DNA of 64,000 nt from Nemertoderma westbladi. Lineage: Eukaryota; Xenacoelomorpha; Nemertodermatida; Nemertodermatidae. The stretch is taken from contig JAUCBJ010000417.1 of NCBI GenBank assembly GCA_032718475.1, positions 1-64,000 of the forward strand, given 5' to 3'. The translations under genes and the position numbers were made by a program. Positions 1 through 8,838 of the stretch are shown piece by piece (position 1 is the first letter of the stretch; every line of letters begins with the position of its first letter). Below the pieces are notes generated by a model. That model had not been told where the DNA came from and searched no databases. It saw only the letters and a program-made list of their open reading frames with translations.

Positions 1-627
1 AATAATAATAATATCTGTCTATGTTAATTAATTACTGAATTACCGTTACTGAATTACATTCCGGTTTCACATTTGATTACGTAACTTTTTTAAGGCAGTA
101 AGGGGCTGTTCACATATTACGTAACGTCATTTTTTGACCCACCCCCCCCCCCCCCACCCCTTGTAACACATAGTAACATGTGTTTTTGACCCCCCCCCCT
201 TCCCCCCTTGTAGTAACGTAACGCTAGCTTGTGGACAATTTTATAGTCGAAAACAGAAAGTAATTCTAGCAGTTAGCAGTTCTATTAGAGATAAATTAAT
301 TAAATATAATATGTAATAATGTGAATGAAATACAATTATTACAATATTTATAATTATTGTAATTCCTTTTATTATATTCGGAAATATTTTGTATTCAATT
401 CAATAAACATCCATTAAACTAATTATTACGAAAAATGCGTTACAATCCATTACAAATTGTAATGATTTGTAACGTATTTTCGGTAATAATTTTTGGTAAT
501 GATTGTAATACAATTACGAATTCATGGATAAAGTTTTAACAATCACACAATATTATGGGATTATTCTGGAATGAAAAAAATTGAAAAAAAAAACGAATCA
601 AGTTGATAAGTTGATAAAGGACGTGAA
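1..627. other. AT-rich upstream region with C-tracts
   Basis: No gene is seen here. Around 105-235 there is a short degenerate repeat with two near-parallel blocks, each made of an ACGTAACG-like motif, a TTTTTGACCC motif and a run of C. It resembles one end of a MITE. The rest is AT-rich with many ATTACG-type motifs. The last 80 bases run into the ATG of the repeat-protein ORF at 628. No clear TATA box or splice site is convincing. Confidence 0.5.
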
Positions 628-3600
628 ATGAGTCGCTACGATCAGTTCGGCAGTGCCTATCAGGGTGGATCAATCAATGCCAGTACACAGTTCCGCAGTG
701 CCTATCAGGGTGGATCAATCAATGCCAGTACACAGTTCCGCAGTGCATATCGGGGTGGATCAATCAATGAGAGTACAAAGTTCCGCAGTGCCTATCAGGG
801 TGGATCAATCAATGTCAGTACACAGTTCCGCAGTGCATATCAGGGTGGATCAATCAATGCCAGTACACAGTTCCGCAGTGCCTATCAGGGTGGATCAATC
901 AATGCCAGTACACAGTTCCGCAGTGCCTATCAGGGTGGATCAATCAATGCCAGTACACAGTTCCGCAGTGCATATCGGGGTGGATCAATCAATGAGAGTA
1001 CAAAGTTCCGCAGTGCCTATCAGGGTGGATCAATCAATGTCAGTACACAGTTCCGCAGTGCATATCAGGGTGGATCAATCAATGCCAGTACACAGTTCCG
1101 CAGTGCCTATCAGGGTGGATCAATCAATGCCAGTACACAGTTCCGCAGTGCCTATCAGGGTGGATCAATCAATACCAGTACACAGTTCCGCAGTGCCTAT
1201 CAGGGTGGATCAATCAATGCCAGTACACAGTTCCGCAGTGCCTATCAGGGTGGATCAATCAATGCCAGTACACAGTTCCGCAGTGCCTATCAGGGTGGAT
1301 CAATCAATGCCAGTACACAGTTCCGCAGTGCCTATCAGGGTGGATCAATCAATGCCAGTACACAGTTCCGCACTGCCTATCAGGGTGGATCAATCAATGC
1401 CAGTACACAGTTCCGCACTGCCTATCAGGGTGGATCAATCAATGCCAGTACACAGATCCGCACTGCCTATCAGGGTGGATCAATCAATGCCAGTACACAG
1501 ATCCGCAGTGCATATCAGGGTGGATCAATCAATGCCAGTACACAGTTCCGCACTGCCTATCAGGGTGGATCAATCAATGCCAGTACACAGATCCGCAGTG
1601 CATATCAGGGTGGATCAATCAATGCCAGTACACAGTTCCGCAGTGCCTATCAGGGTGGATCAATCAATGCCAGTACACAGTTCCGCAGTGCCTATCAGGG
1701 TGGATCAATCAATGCCAGTACACAGTTCCGCAGTGCCTATCAGGGTGGATCAATCAATGCCAGTACACAGTTCCGCAGTGCCTATCAGGGTGGATCAATC
1801 AATGCCAGTACACAGTTCCGCAGTGCCTATCAGGGTGGATCAATCAATGCCAGTACACAGTTCCGCACTGCCTATCAGGGTGGATCAATCAATGCCAGTA
1901 CACAGTTCCGCAGTACCTCTCAGGGTGGATCAATCAATGCCAGTACACAGTTCCGCAGTGCCTATCAGGGTGGATCAATCAATGCCAGTACACAGTTCCG
2001 CAGTACCTATCAGGGTGGATCAATCAATACCAGTACACAGTTCCGCACTGCCTATCAGGGTGGATCAATCAATGCCAGTACACAGTTCCGCACTGCCTAT
2101 CAGGGTGGATCAATCAATGCCAGTACACAGTTCCGCACTGCCTATCAGGGTGGATCAATCAATGCCAGTACACAGTTCCGCACTGCCTATCAGGGTGGAT
2201 CAATCAATGCCAGTACACAGTTCCGCACTGCCTATCAGGGTGGATCAATCAATGCCAGTACACAGTTCCGCAGTGCCTATCAGGGTGGATCAATCAATGC
2301 CAGTACACAGTTCCGCAGTGCCTATCAGGGTGGATCAATCAATGCCAGTACACAGTTCCGCACTGCCTATCAGGGTGGATCAATCAATGCCAGTACACAG
2401 TTCCGCACTGCCTATCAGGGTGGATCAATCAATGCCAGTACACAGTTCCGCACTGCCTATCAGGGTGGATCAATCAATGCCAGTACACAGTTCCGCAGTG
2501 CCTATCAGGGTGGATCAATCAATGCCAGTACACAGTTCCGCAGTGCCTATCAGGGTGGATCAATCAATGCCAGTACACAGTTCCGCAGTGCCTATCAGGG
2601 TGGATCAATCAATGCCAGTACACAGTTCCGCACTGCCTATCAGGGTGGATCAATCAATGCCAGTACACAGTTCCGCACTGCCTATCAGGGTGGATCAATC
2701 AATGCCAGTACACAGTTCCGCACTGCCTATCAGGGTGGATCAATCAATGCCAGTACACAGTTCCGCAGTGCCTATCAGGGTGGATCAATCAATGCCAGTA
2801 CACAGTTCCTCAGTGCCTATCAGGGTGGATCAATCAATGCCAGTACACAGTTCCGCAGTGCCTATCAGGGTGGATCAATCGATGCCAGTACACAGTTCCG
2901 CAGTGCATATCAGGGTGGATCAATCAATGCCAGTACACAGTTCCGCAGTGCCTATCAGGGTGGACCAATCGATGCCAGTACACAGTTCCGCAGTACCTAT
3001 CAGGGTGGATCAATCAATGCCAGTACACAGTTCCGCAGTACCTATCAGGGTGGATCAATCAATGCCAGTACACAGTTCCGCAGTGCCTATCAGGGTGGAT
3101 CAATCGATGCCAGTACACAGTTCCGCAGTGCATATCAGGGTGGATCAATCAATGCCAGTACACAGTTCCGCAGTGCCTATCAGGGTGGATCAATCGATGC
3201 CAGTACACAGTTCCGCAGTACCTATCAGGGTGGATCAATCAATGCCAGTACACAGTTCCGCAGTGCCTATCAGGGTGGATCAATCGATGCCAGTACACAG
3301 TTCCGCAGTGCATATCAGGGTGGATCAATCAATGCCAGTACACAGTTCCGCAGTGCCTATCAGGGTGGATCAATCGATGCCAGTACACAGTTCCGCAGTG
3401 CCTATCAGGGTGGATCAATCGATGCTAGTATACAGTTCCGCAGTGCCTATCAGGGTGGATCAATCGATGCCAGTACACAGTTCCGCAGTGCCTATCAGGG
3501 TGGATCAATCAATGCCAGTACACAGTTCCGAAGTGCCTATCAGGGTGGATCAATCAATGCCAGTACACAGTTCCGCAGTGCCTATCAGGGTGGATCAATC

Positions 3601-6003
3601 AATGCCAGTACACAGTTCCGCAGTGCATATCAGGGTGGATCAATCAATGCCAGCACACAGTTCCGCAGTGCCTATCAGGGTGGATCAATCAATGCCAGTA
3701 CACAGTTCCGCAGTGCATATCAGGGTGGATCAATCAATGCCAGTACACAGTTCCGCAGTGCCTATCAGGGTGGATCAATCAATGCCAGTACACAGTTCCG
3801 CAGTGCCTATCAGGGTGGATCAATCAATGCCAGTACACAGTTCCGCAGTGCATATCAGGGTGGATCAATCAATGCCAGTACACAGTTCCGCAGTGCCTAT
3901 CAGGGTGGATCAATCAATGCCAGTACACAGTTCCGCAGTGCCTCTCAGGGTGGATCAATCAATGCCAGTACACAGTTCCGCAGTGCCTATCAGGGTGGAT
4001 CAATCGATGCCAGTACACAGTTCCGCAGTGCATATCAGGGTGGATCAATCAATGCCAGCACACAGTTCCGAAGTGCCTATCAGGGTGGATCAATCAATGA
4101 GAGTACAAAGTTCCGCAGTGCCTATCAGGGTGGAATAATCAATGCCAGTACACAGTTCCGCAGTGCCTATCAGGGTGGATCAATCAATGCCAGTACACAG
4201 TTCCGCACTGCCTATCAGGGTGGATCAATCAATGCCAGTACACAGTTCCGCACTGCCTATCAGGGAGGATCAATAAATGCCAGTACACAGTTCCGCACTG
4301 CCTATCAGGGTGGATCAATCAATGCCAGTACACAGTTCCGCAGTGCCTATCAGGGTGGATCAATCAATGCCAGTACACAGTTCCGCAGTGCATATCAGGG
4401 TGGATCAATCAATGCCAGTACACAGTTCCGCAGTGCCTATCAGGGTGGATCAATCAATGCCAGTACACAGTTCCGCAGTGCATATCAGGGTGGATCAATC
4501 AATGCCAGTACACAGTTCCGCAGTGCCTATCAGGGTGGATCAATCAATGCCAGTACACAGTTCCGCAGTGCCTATCAGGGTGGATCAATCAATGCCAGTA
4601 CACAGTTCCGCAGTGCCTATCAGGGTGGATCAATCAATGCCAGTACACAGTTCCGCAGTGCCTATCAGGGTGGATCAATCAATGCCAGTACACAGTTCCG
4701 CAGTGCCTATCAGGGTGGATCAATCAATGCCAGTACACAGTTCCGCAGTGCCTATCAGGGTGGATCAATCAATGCCAGTACACAGTTCCGCAGTGCATAT
4801 CAGGGTGGATCAATCAATGCCAGTACACAGTTCCGCAGTGCCTATCAGGGTGGATCAATCGATGCCAGTACACAGTTCCGCAGTGCCTATCAGGGTGGAT
4901 CAATCGATGCTAGTATACAGTTCCTCAGTGCCTATCAGGGTGGATCAATCGATGCCAGTACACAGTTCCGCAGTGCATATCAGGGTGGATCAATCAATGC
5001 CAGTACACAGTTCCGCAGTGCATATAAGGGTGGATCAATCAATGCCAGCACACAGTTCCGAAGTGCCTATCAGGGTGGATCAATCAATGCCAGTACACAG
5101 TTCCGGAGTGCATATCAGGGTGGATCAATCAATGCCAGTACACAGTTCCGCAGTGCCTATCAGGGTGGATCAATCAATGCCAGCACACAGTTCCGCAGTG
5201 CCTATCAGGGTGGATCAATCAATGCCAGTACACAGATCCGCAGTGCATATCAGGGTGGATCAATCAATGCCAGTACACAGTTCCGCAGTGCCTATCAGGG
5301 TGGATCAATCAATGCCAGTACACAGTTCCGCAGTGCCTATCAGGGTGAATCAATCAATGCCAGTACACAGTTCCGCAGTGCCTATCAGGGTGGATCAATC
5401 AATGCCAGTACACAGTTCCGCAGTGCCTATCAGGGTGGATCAATCAATGCCAGTACACAGTTCCGCAGTGCCTATCAGGGTGGATCAATCAATGCCAGTA
5501 CACAGTTCCGCAGTGCATATCAGGGTGGATCAATCAATGCCAGTACACAGTTCCGCAGTGCATATCGGGGTGGATCAATCAATGAGAGTACAAAGTTCCG
5601 CAGTGCCTATCAGGGTGGATCAATCAATGCCAGTACACAGTTCCGCAGTGCATATCAGGGTGGATCAATCAATGCCAGTACACAGTTCCGCAGTGCCTAT
5701 CAGGGTGGATCAATCAATGCCAGTACACAGTTCCGCAGTACCTATCAGGGTGGATCAATCAATGAAAGTACACAGTTCCGCAGTGCCTATCAGGGTGGAT
5801 CAATCAATGCCAGTACACAGTTCCGCAGTGCCTATCAGGGTGGATCAATCAATGCCAGTACACAGTTCCGCAGTACCTATCAGGGTGGATCAATCAATGA
5901 AAGTACACAGTTCCGCAGTGCATATCGGGGTGGATCAATCAATGAGAGTACAAAGTTCCGCAGTGCCTATCAGGGTGGATCAATCAATGCTGTTCTGTTC
6001 TGA
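628..6003 (+). CDS. Putative 1791-residue protein of 15-residue repeats
   Basis: The open frame runs from ATG 628 (purine at -3) to TGA 6001. After an eight-residue lead-in (MSRYDQFG) the protein is about 119 tandem copies of FRSAYQGGSINASTQ, then a short INAVLF end. There is no signal peptide, membrane segment or known domain. Each consensus unit has a potential N-glycosylation sequon (Asn-Ala-Ser), one Tyr, one Phe, one Arg and many Gly, Ser, Gln and Asn, so it would be low-complexity and probably disordered. Variants include Ser to Thr, Asn to Asp, Ala to Thr, and a Q-to-R/A-to-E/Q-to-K unit type. An AATAAA lies 26 bases after the stop. Against a real gene: a 45-bp unit keeps a frame open automatically, a second frame is also open over most of the array, and many substitutions change the amino acid. 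I do not recognise a family; it may be a minisatellite with fortuitous coding capacity. Confidence 0.45.
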   Translation: MSRYDQFGSAYQGGSINASTQFRSAYQGGSINASTQFRSAYRGGSINESTKFRSAYQGGSINVSTQFRSAYQGGSINASTQFRSAYQGGSINASTQFRSAYQGGSINASTQFRSAYRGGSINESTKFRSAYQGGSINVSTQFRSAYQGGSINASTQFRSAYQGGSINASTQFRSAYQGGSINTSTQFRSAYQGGSINASTQFRSAYQGGSINASTQFRSAYQGGSINASTQFRSAYQGGSINASTQFRTAYQGGSINASTQFRTAYQGGSINASTQIRTAYQGGSINASTQIRSAYQGGSINASTQFRTAYQGGSINASTQIRSAYQGGSINASTQFRSAYQGGSINASTQFRSAYQGGSINASTQFRSAYQGGSINASTQFRSAYQGGSINASTQFRSAYQGGSINASTQFRTAYQGGSINASTQFRSTSQGGSINASTQFRSAYQGGSINASTQFRSTYQGGSINTSTQFRTAYQGGSINASTQFRTAYQGGSINASTQFRTAYQGGSINASTQFRTAYQGGSINASTQFRTAYQGGSINASTQFRSAYQGGSINASTQFRSAYQGGSINASTQFRTAYQGGSINASTQFRTAYQGGSINASTQFRTAYQGGSINASTQFRSAYQGGSINASTQFRSAYQGGSINASTQFRSAYQGGSINASTQFRTAYQGGSINASTQFRTAYQGGSINASTQFRTAYQGGSINASTQFRSAYQGGSINASTQFLSAYQGGSINASTQFRSAYQGGSIDASTQFRSAYQGGSINASTQFRSAYQGGPIDASTQFRSTYQGGSINASTQFRSTYQGGSINASTQFRSAYQGGSIDASTQFRSAYQGGSINASTQFRSAYQGGSIDASTQFRSTYQGGSINASTQFRSAYQGGSIDASTQFRSAYQGGSINASTQFRSAYQGGSIDASTQFRSAYQGGSIDASIQFRSAYQGGSIDASTQFRSAYQGGSINASTQFRSAYQGGSINASTQFRSAYQGGSINASTQFRSAYQGGSINASTQFRSAYQGGSINASTQFRSAYQGGSINASTQFRSAYQGGSINASTQFRSAYQGGSINASTQFRSAYQGGSINASTQFRSAYQGGSINASTQFRSASQGGSINASTQFRSAYQGGSIDASTQFRSAYQGGSINASTQFRSAYQGGSINESTKFRSAYQGGIINASTQFRSAYQGGSINASTQFRTAYQGGSINASTQFRTAYQGGSINASTQFRTAYQGGSINASTQFRSAYQGGSINASTQFRSAYQGGSINASTQFRSAYQGGSINASTQFRSAYQGGSINASTQFRSAYQGGSINASTQFRSAYQGGSINASTQFRSAYQGGSINASTQFRSAYQGGSINASTQFRSAYQGGSINASTQFRSAYQGGSINASTQFRSAYQGGSINASTQFRSAYQGGSIDASTQFRSAYQGGSIDASIQFLSAYQGGSIDASTQFRSAYQGGSINASTQFRSAYKGGSINASTQFRSAYQGGSINASTQFRSAYQGGSINASTQFRSAYQGGSINASTQFRSAYQGGSINASTQIRSAYQGGSINASTQFRSAYQGGSINASTQFRSAYQGESINASTQFRSAYQGGSINASTQFRSAYQGGSINASTQFRSAYQGGSINASTQFRSAYQGGSINASTQFRSAYRGGSINESTKFRSAYQGGSINASTQFRSAYQGGSINASTQFRSAYQGGSINASTQFRSTYQGGSINESTQFRSAYQGGSINASTQFRSAYQGGSINASTQFRSTYQGGSINESTQFRSAYRGGSINESTKFRSAYQGGSINAVLF
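655..6000. repeat. 45-bp minisatellite, about 119 units
   Basis: Units begin CAGGGTGGATCAATCAATGC and recur exactly every 45 bases from 661 to 5971 with no indel. Most variation is at a few positions: GCC/GCA before TAT, AGT/ACT, AAT/GAT, TTC/ATC. Variants are clustered: ACT-type units dominate about 1370-2760, GAT-type units appear in alternation around 2880-3480 and again near 4860-4970, and a distinctive CGGGGTGG...GAGAGTACAAAG unit marks 751, 976, 5566 and 5926. This pattern suggests local spread by unequal exchange. Confidence 0.97.
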
Positions 6004-6028
6004 ACGCCCTTTATATGATATTTATATG

Positions 6029-6034
6029 AATAAA
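6029..6034 (+). promoter_or_regulatory. Poly(A) signal AATAAA after the repeat ORF
   Basis: A canonical AATAAA lies 26 bases beyond the stop codon of the repeat-protein ORF. In such AT-rich DNA it could occur by chance, but the spacing fits a compact 3' UTR. Confidence 0.4.
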
Positions 6035-6552
6035 TGAAAAAATTAATTTTGGTCCGGATTCCACTGGCTGTTTATGTACAAAAATTTTAAGAATAATAAT
6101 AGATGTACTCCTCAATTAGAATTAACTATGTCCAACTGACCAATCTGGGCAGCTGGCTGTCTGGTAATTTTAAAATATAGATTTATTCGATTGGGTTTAC
6201 CATTGTTAAGCTGTTATGATATTATTATTAATATCATAGTACAGTTTGATAGGAAGAGCCCAATCATATTTTATATATTTTGATTATTCTTCCTATTATT
6301 TTATTATTATGCTACATCAGCAGCATACCAGCGTACCTTAGGCTTAAATTACTGATTGTTTGGTTTTATATAAAAGTTCAGGGAACGATATGGCGTTGTC
6401 ATATTATTTGTATATCAGTATAGACACCAAAAGTCTTTCATATCCGTTACATAATAAATAAATAAAAATATGTCAGGTATGGAAATATGACTGTCTTTTA
6501 AAATAATTGTGTAATTAAAACAATTTAATAATTATTATATAATCCCACTTAG
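6035..6552. other. Non-coding stretch, probably intron of PSMD13
   Basis: AT-rich sequence without a supportable gene. It ends in a splice acceptor (CCCACTTAG at 6544-6552) directly before the PSMD13 exon, so at least its right part is intron. No earlier PSMD13 exon was found between 1 and 6552. Confidence 0.6.
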
Positions 6553-7290
6553 GAACACATTGCGGAGGCGCGAAGTATCCTAGACAACGAGGATGGACTG
6601 ACACCGATCCACGCGCACTTCTACGATACGAGCAGCACCTACTCGAAGATGACGGGGGACCACGCGGGGTTCTACACCGACTCGCTGCGGTACCTGGGCT
6701 GCAAGGACCTCGCCGAGATCGGAACTGAGGAACGCAAGGAACGCGCGTTCCACGTGGGACTCGCGGCCCTCCTCGCCCGGGGCATCTACAACTTCGGGGA
6801 ACTCTTAGCGCATCCGATCCTCGAGTCGCTCGTCGCAACGGAGAACCAGTGGCTCGTTGATCTTCTCTTCGCGTTTAACTCGGGGAACATTCGAAGATTC
6901 AACGAACTTCATTCCTCTTTATCGAAACAGATCGATCTAGAGAAATCCTCTGTGTTTCTAACGCAGAAGATCCGTCTGATGGCCCTCGTAGAGTTGTCCT
7001 TCACTCGCCCAGCTAACCATCGCGTTCTCACTTTCTCCGAGATCTCCGCTGTCTGCCAGGTCGCCGAAGACCACGTAGAGATACTGGTTATGCGCGCGCT
7101 GTCTCTCGGTTTAGTTAAGGGGTCTATCGATCAGGTAGACGGGAAGGTTTATATCTCGTGGGTGCAGCCGAGAGTGCTGAGCAGGGAACAGATTGGGGAG
7201 ATGAGTGCGCGGGTTGGGGAGTGGAAGACCTCGGTGGAGACCTTGGTAGACCTGCTGCACAAACAGGCAGGACAGGGGGTCCTAGGGTAG
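6553..7290 (+). CDS. PSMD13: 26S proteasome non-ATPase subunit 13 (Rpn9), terminal exon
   Basis: This exon encodes the last 245 residues of Rpn9/PSMD13, a PCI-domain subunit of the proteasome lid. It follows an AG acceptor at 6551-6552 and reads in phase 0 (EHIAEARSILDNEDG...). Diagnostic blocks are RAFHVGLAALLARGIYNFGE, FAFNSGNIRRF, FTRPANHRVLTFSEI and the winged-helix part of the PCI domain ending in LGLVKGSIDQVDGKVYISWV. The human protein is about 376 residues, so roughly the first third lies in exons not found in this window. The first 300 bases are markedly GC- and CpG-rich compared with the second half and with the surroundings. The stop is TAG at 7288 and a poly(A) signal follows 90 bases on. 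Identity is firm; only the extent of the gene is open. Confidence 0.93.
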   Translation, partial: EHIAEARSILDNEDGLTPIHAHFYDTSSTYSKMTGDHAGFYTDSLRYLGCKDLAEIGTEERKERAFHVGLAALLARGIYNFGELLAHPILESLVATENQWLVDLLFAFNSGNIRRFNELHSSLSKQIDLEKSSVFLTQKIRLMALVELSFTRPANHRVLTFSEISAVCQVAEDHVEILVMRALSLGLVKGSIDQVDGKVYISWVQPRVLSREQIGEMSARVGEWKTSVETLVDLLHKQAGQGVLG

Positions 7291-7379
7291 TGTACACGGG
7301 TTGCTTGGATACACAAACGGGTCGGGTGGGTCTAAAAACACAGACAGTACTGGGAACAACATCCTTAAGTTAAGTTATT

Positions 7380-7385
7380 AATAAA
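7380..7385 (+). promoter_or_regulatory. Poly(A) signal of PSMD13
   Basis: AATAAA lies 90 bases after the PSMD13 stop codon, a normal distance for a short 3' UTR. Confidence 0.6.
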
Positions 7386-8838
7386 ATACTAACTAAAGAA
7401 GAACTAAATAGGTTCCTTAAAGTCTAAAGAATATATTAATTCTGCGTTGAGATTTACATCCAACTAACTGTTTTTGCGGCTGTTCCCTTTTCACCGCACC
7501 CAATTCTGTGCTTTTTCTAATAAAAATGTTCACAAAAGTTTCTTATTATATATTGTTCCGACAGTTTCTCGTAACAAAGTGGTTTCAGTTTCTCGCATTG
7601 CCTCTCATTTATGCGTCTCAAGTTGTTTCGTATTTTCACCGAATACGAAAGAAACTAAGTAATGCAATATAATATGCTGTTGTTAATTACATAATATCTA
7701 TCATATATTTATAATTTTTCATTGTGAATCTTCACTTAAAGTGCTTGTTATACACAACGGTACCTGTAACATTTGTTAGTGATTGCCTTATGATACATAT
7801 ACATAATAATCTATACTGACGGGACGGTATTCAATAGAACTGCCTCCCGATACTATACCAATAATGTAATTGATAGCAATTACTTAACTATCGTGTTTTA
7901 TGGCCATAGAGACTGGACGTAACAGGTAAACTCAGGTTCGACACCGGCCGACTGCCAATTCTACATTGTTTTCGCGTAAACTGATATTCAAGTCGACTCA
8001 GACTGTAGATAGAGTTATAGGGGTTGTTGCTGGAGACAATCCCTCAGTCCAAATGGCTCAGTCTGTATTAATAAATTGCACGTATTGTGGACATTCGTGA
8101 CATTTTAATTATAATTAATATATCTAACTATGTACGATTAACCTGTATAATATTGATACAATGTAAACTCGATAGTCAATTCCATTAATAAACTCTGAAG
8201 TAACTGTAATTCCAAAACGAAGGAGGCAGTCCAATAATCAGGGGTTTTCCCGACGTATTTATCATTGCATTGGAAATGAATTTAAAAATGGTGCATATAT
8301 TTTTTTTTTTAATTCAGGGCCACTTTTAGTTTATTTAAAATTCAATATTAAAATTAATTTTGGCATAAAAACAACTCATCGATTAATAATATTAAAATGT
8401 GTTGTAAAACTTCAATATCCAAGCGATTATCAAACAACCGTTCAATAAATTAATATTTATTACTGACAATTTATTAACGCACAACCTTTAATATTTTTTT
8501 TTATTCTTGTAAAAAATGTTTCCATTTTTTATTTCGTTCGATCCTATAATGTAAACTTAAACCAGAAAGAAATAGCACCACAAATATAATACTTTTTCTA
8601 GACAGAAGTTTCATATACAGATTTTCATCTTCCATTTTTGCTAAAACTTTGGAATAAAACTACATATGTACTTGTTGCAAAGTACTTTAGTGTTCTGTTA
8701 TCTGTACTCACTATTCTCGTTCGTGTAACAAACCAAACAAAAATCACCTGGATCAGTAAAATGTTAATTACTATTAATAACGTTCTGTTTTCTGGCAGTT
8801 TATATTGGCCCAGATATAAAAATAAAAAATTAATAATA
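7386..8838. other. Intergenic region, no gene seen
   Basis: AT-rich DNA between PSMD13 (plus strand) and the helicase gene (minus strand); the two genes converge here. Short open frames at 7474-7662 and 8638-8925 have no coding character. A TTTATT at about 8527-8532 could be the minus-strand poly(A) signal of the helicase gene. Confidence 0.5.

Noticed and set aside
655-6000. CRISPR array
   Set aside because: Units are contiguous with no spacers, and the context is a spliced animal genome.
653-6037. Second-frame repeat proteins (MPVHSSAVPIRVDQS type)
   Set aside because: They follow automatically from a 45-bp unit without stops in that frame; they have no unique start and one ends within the array.
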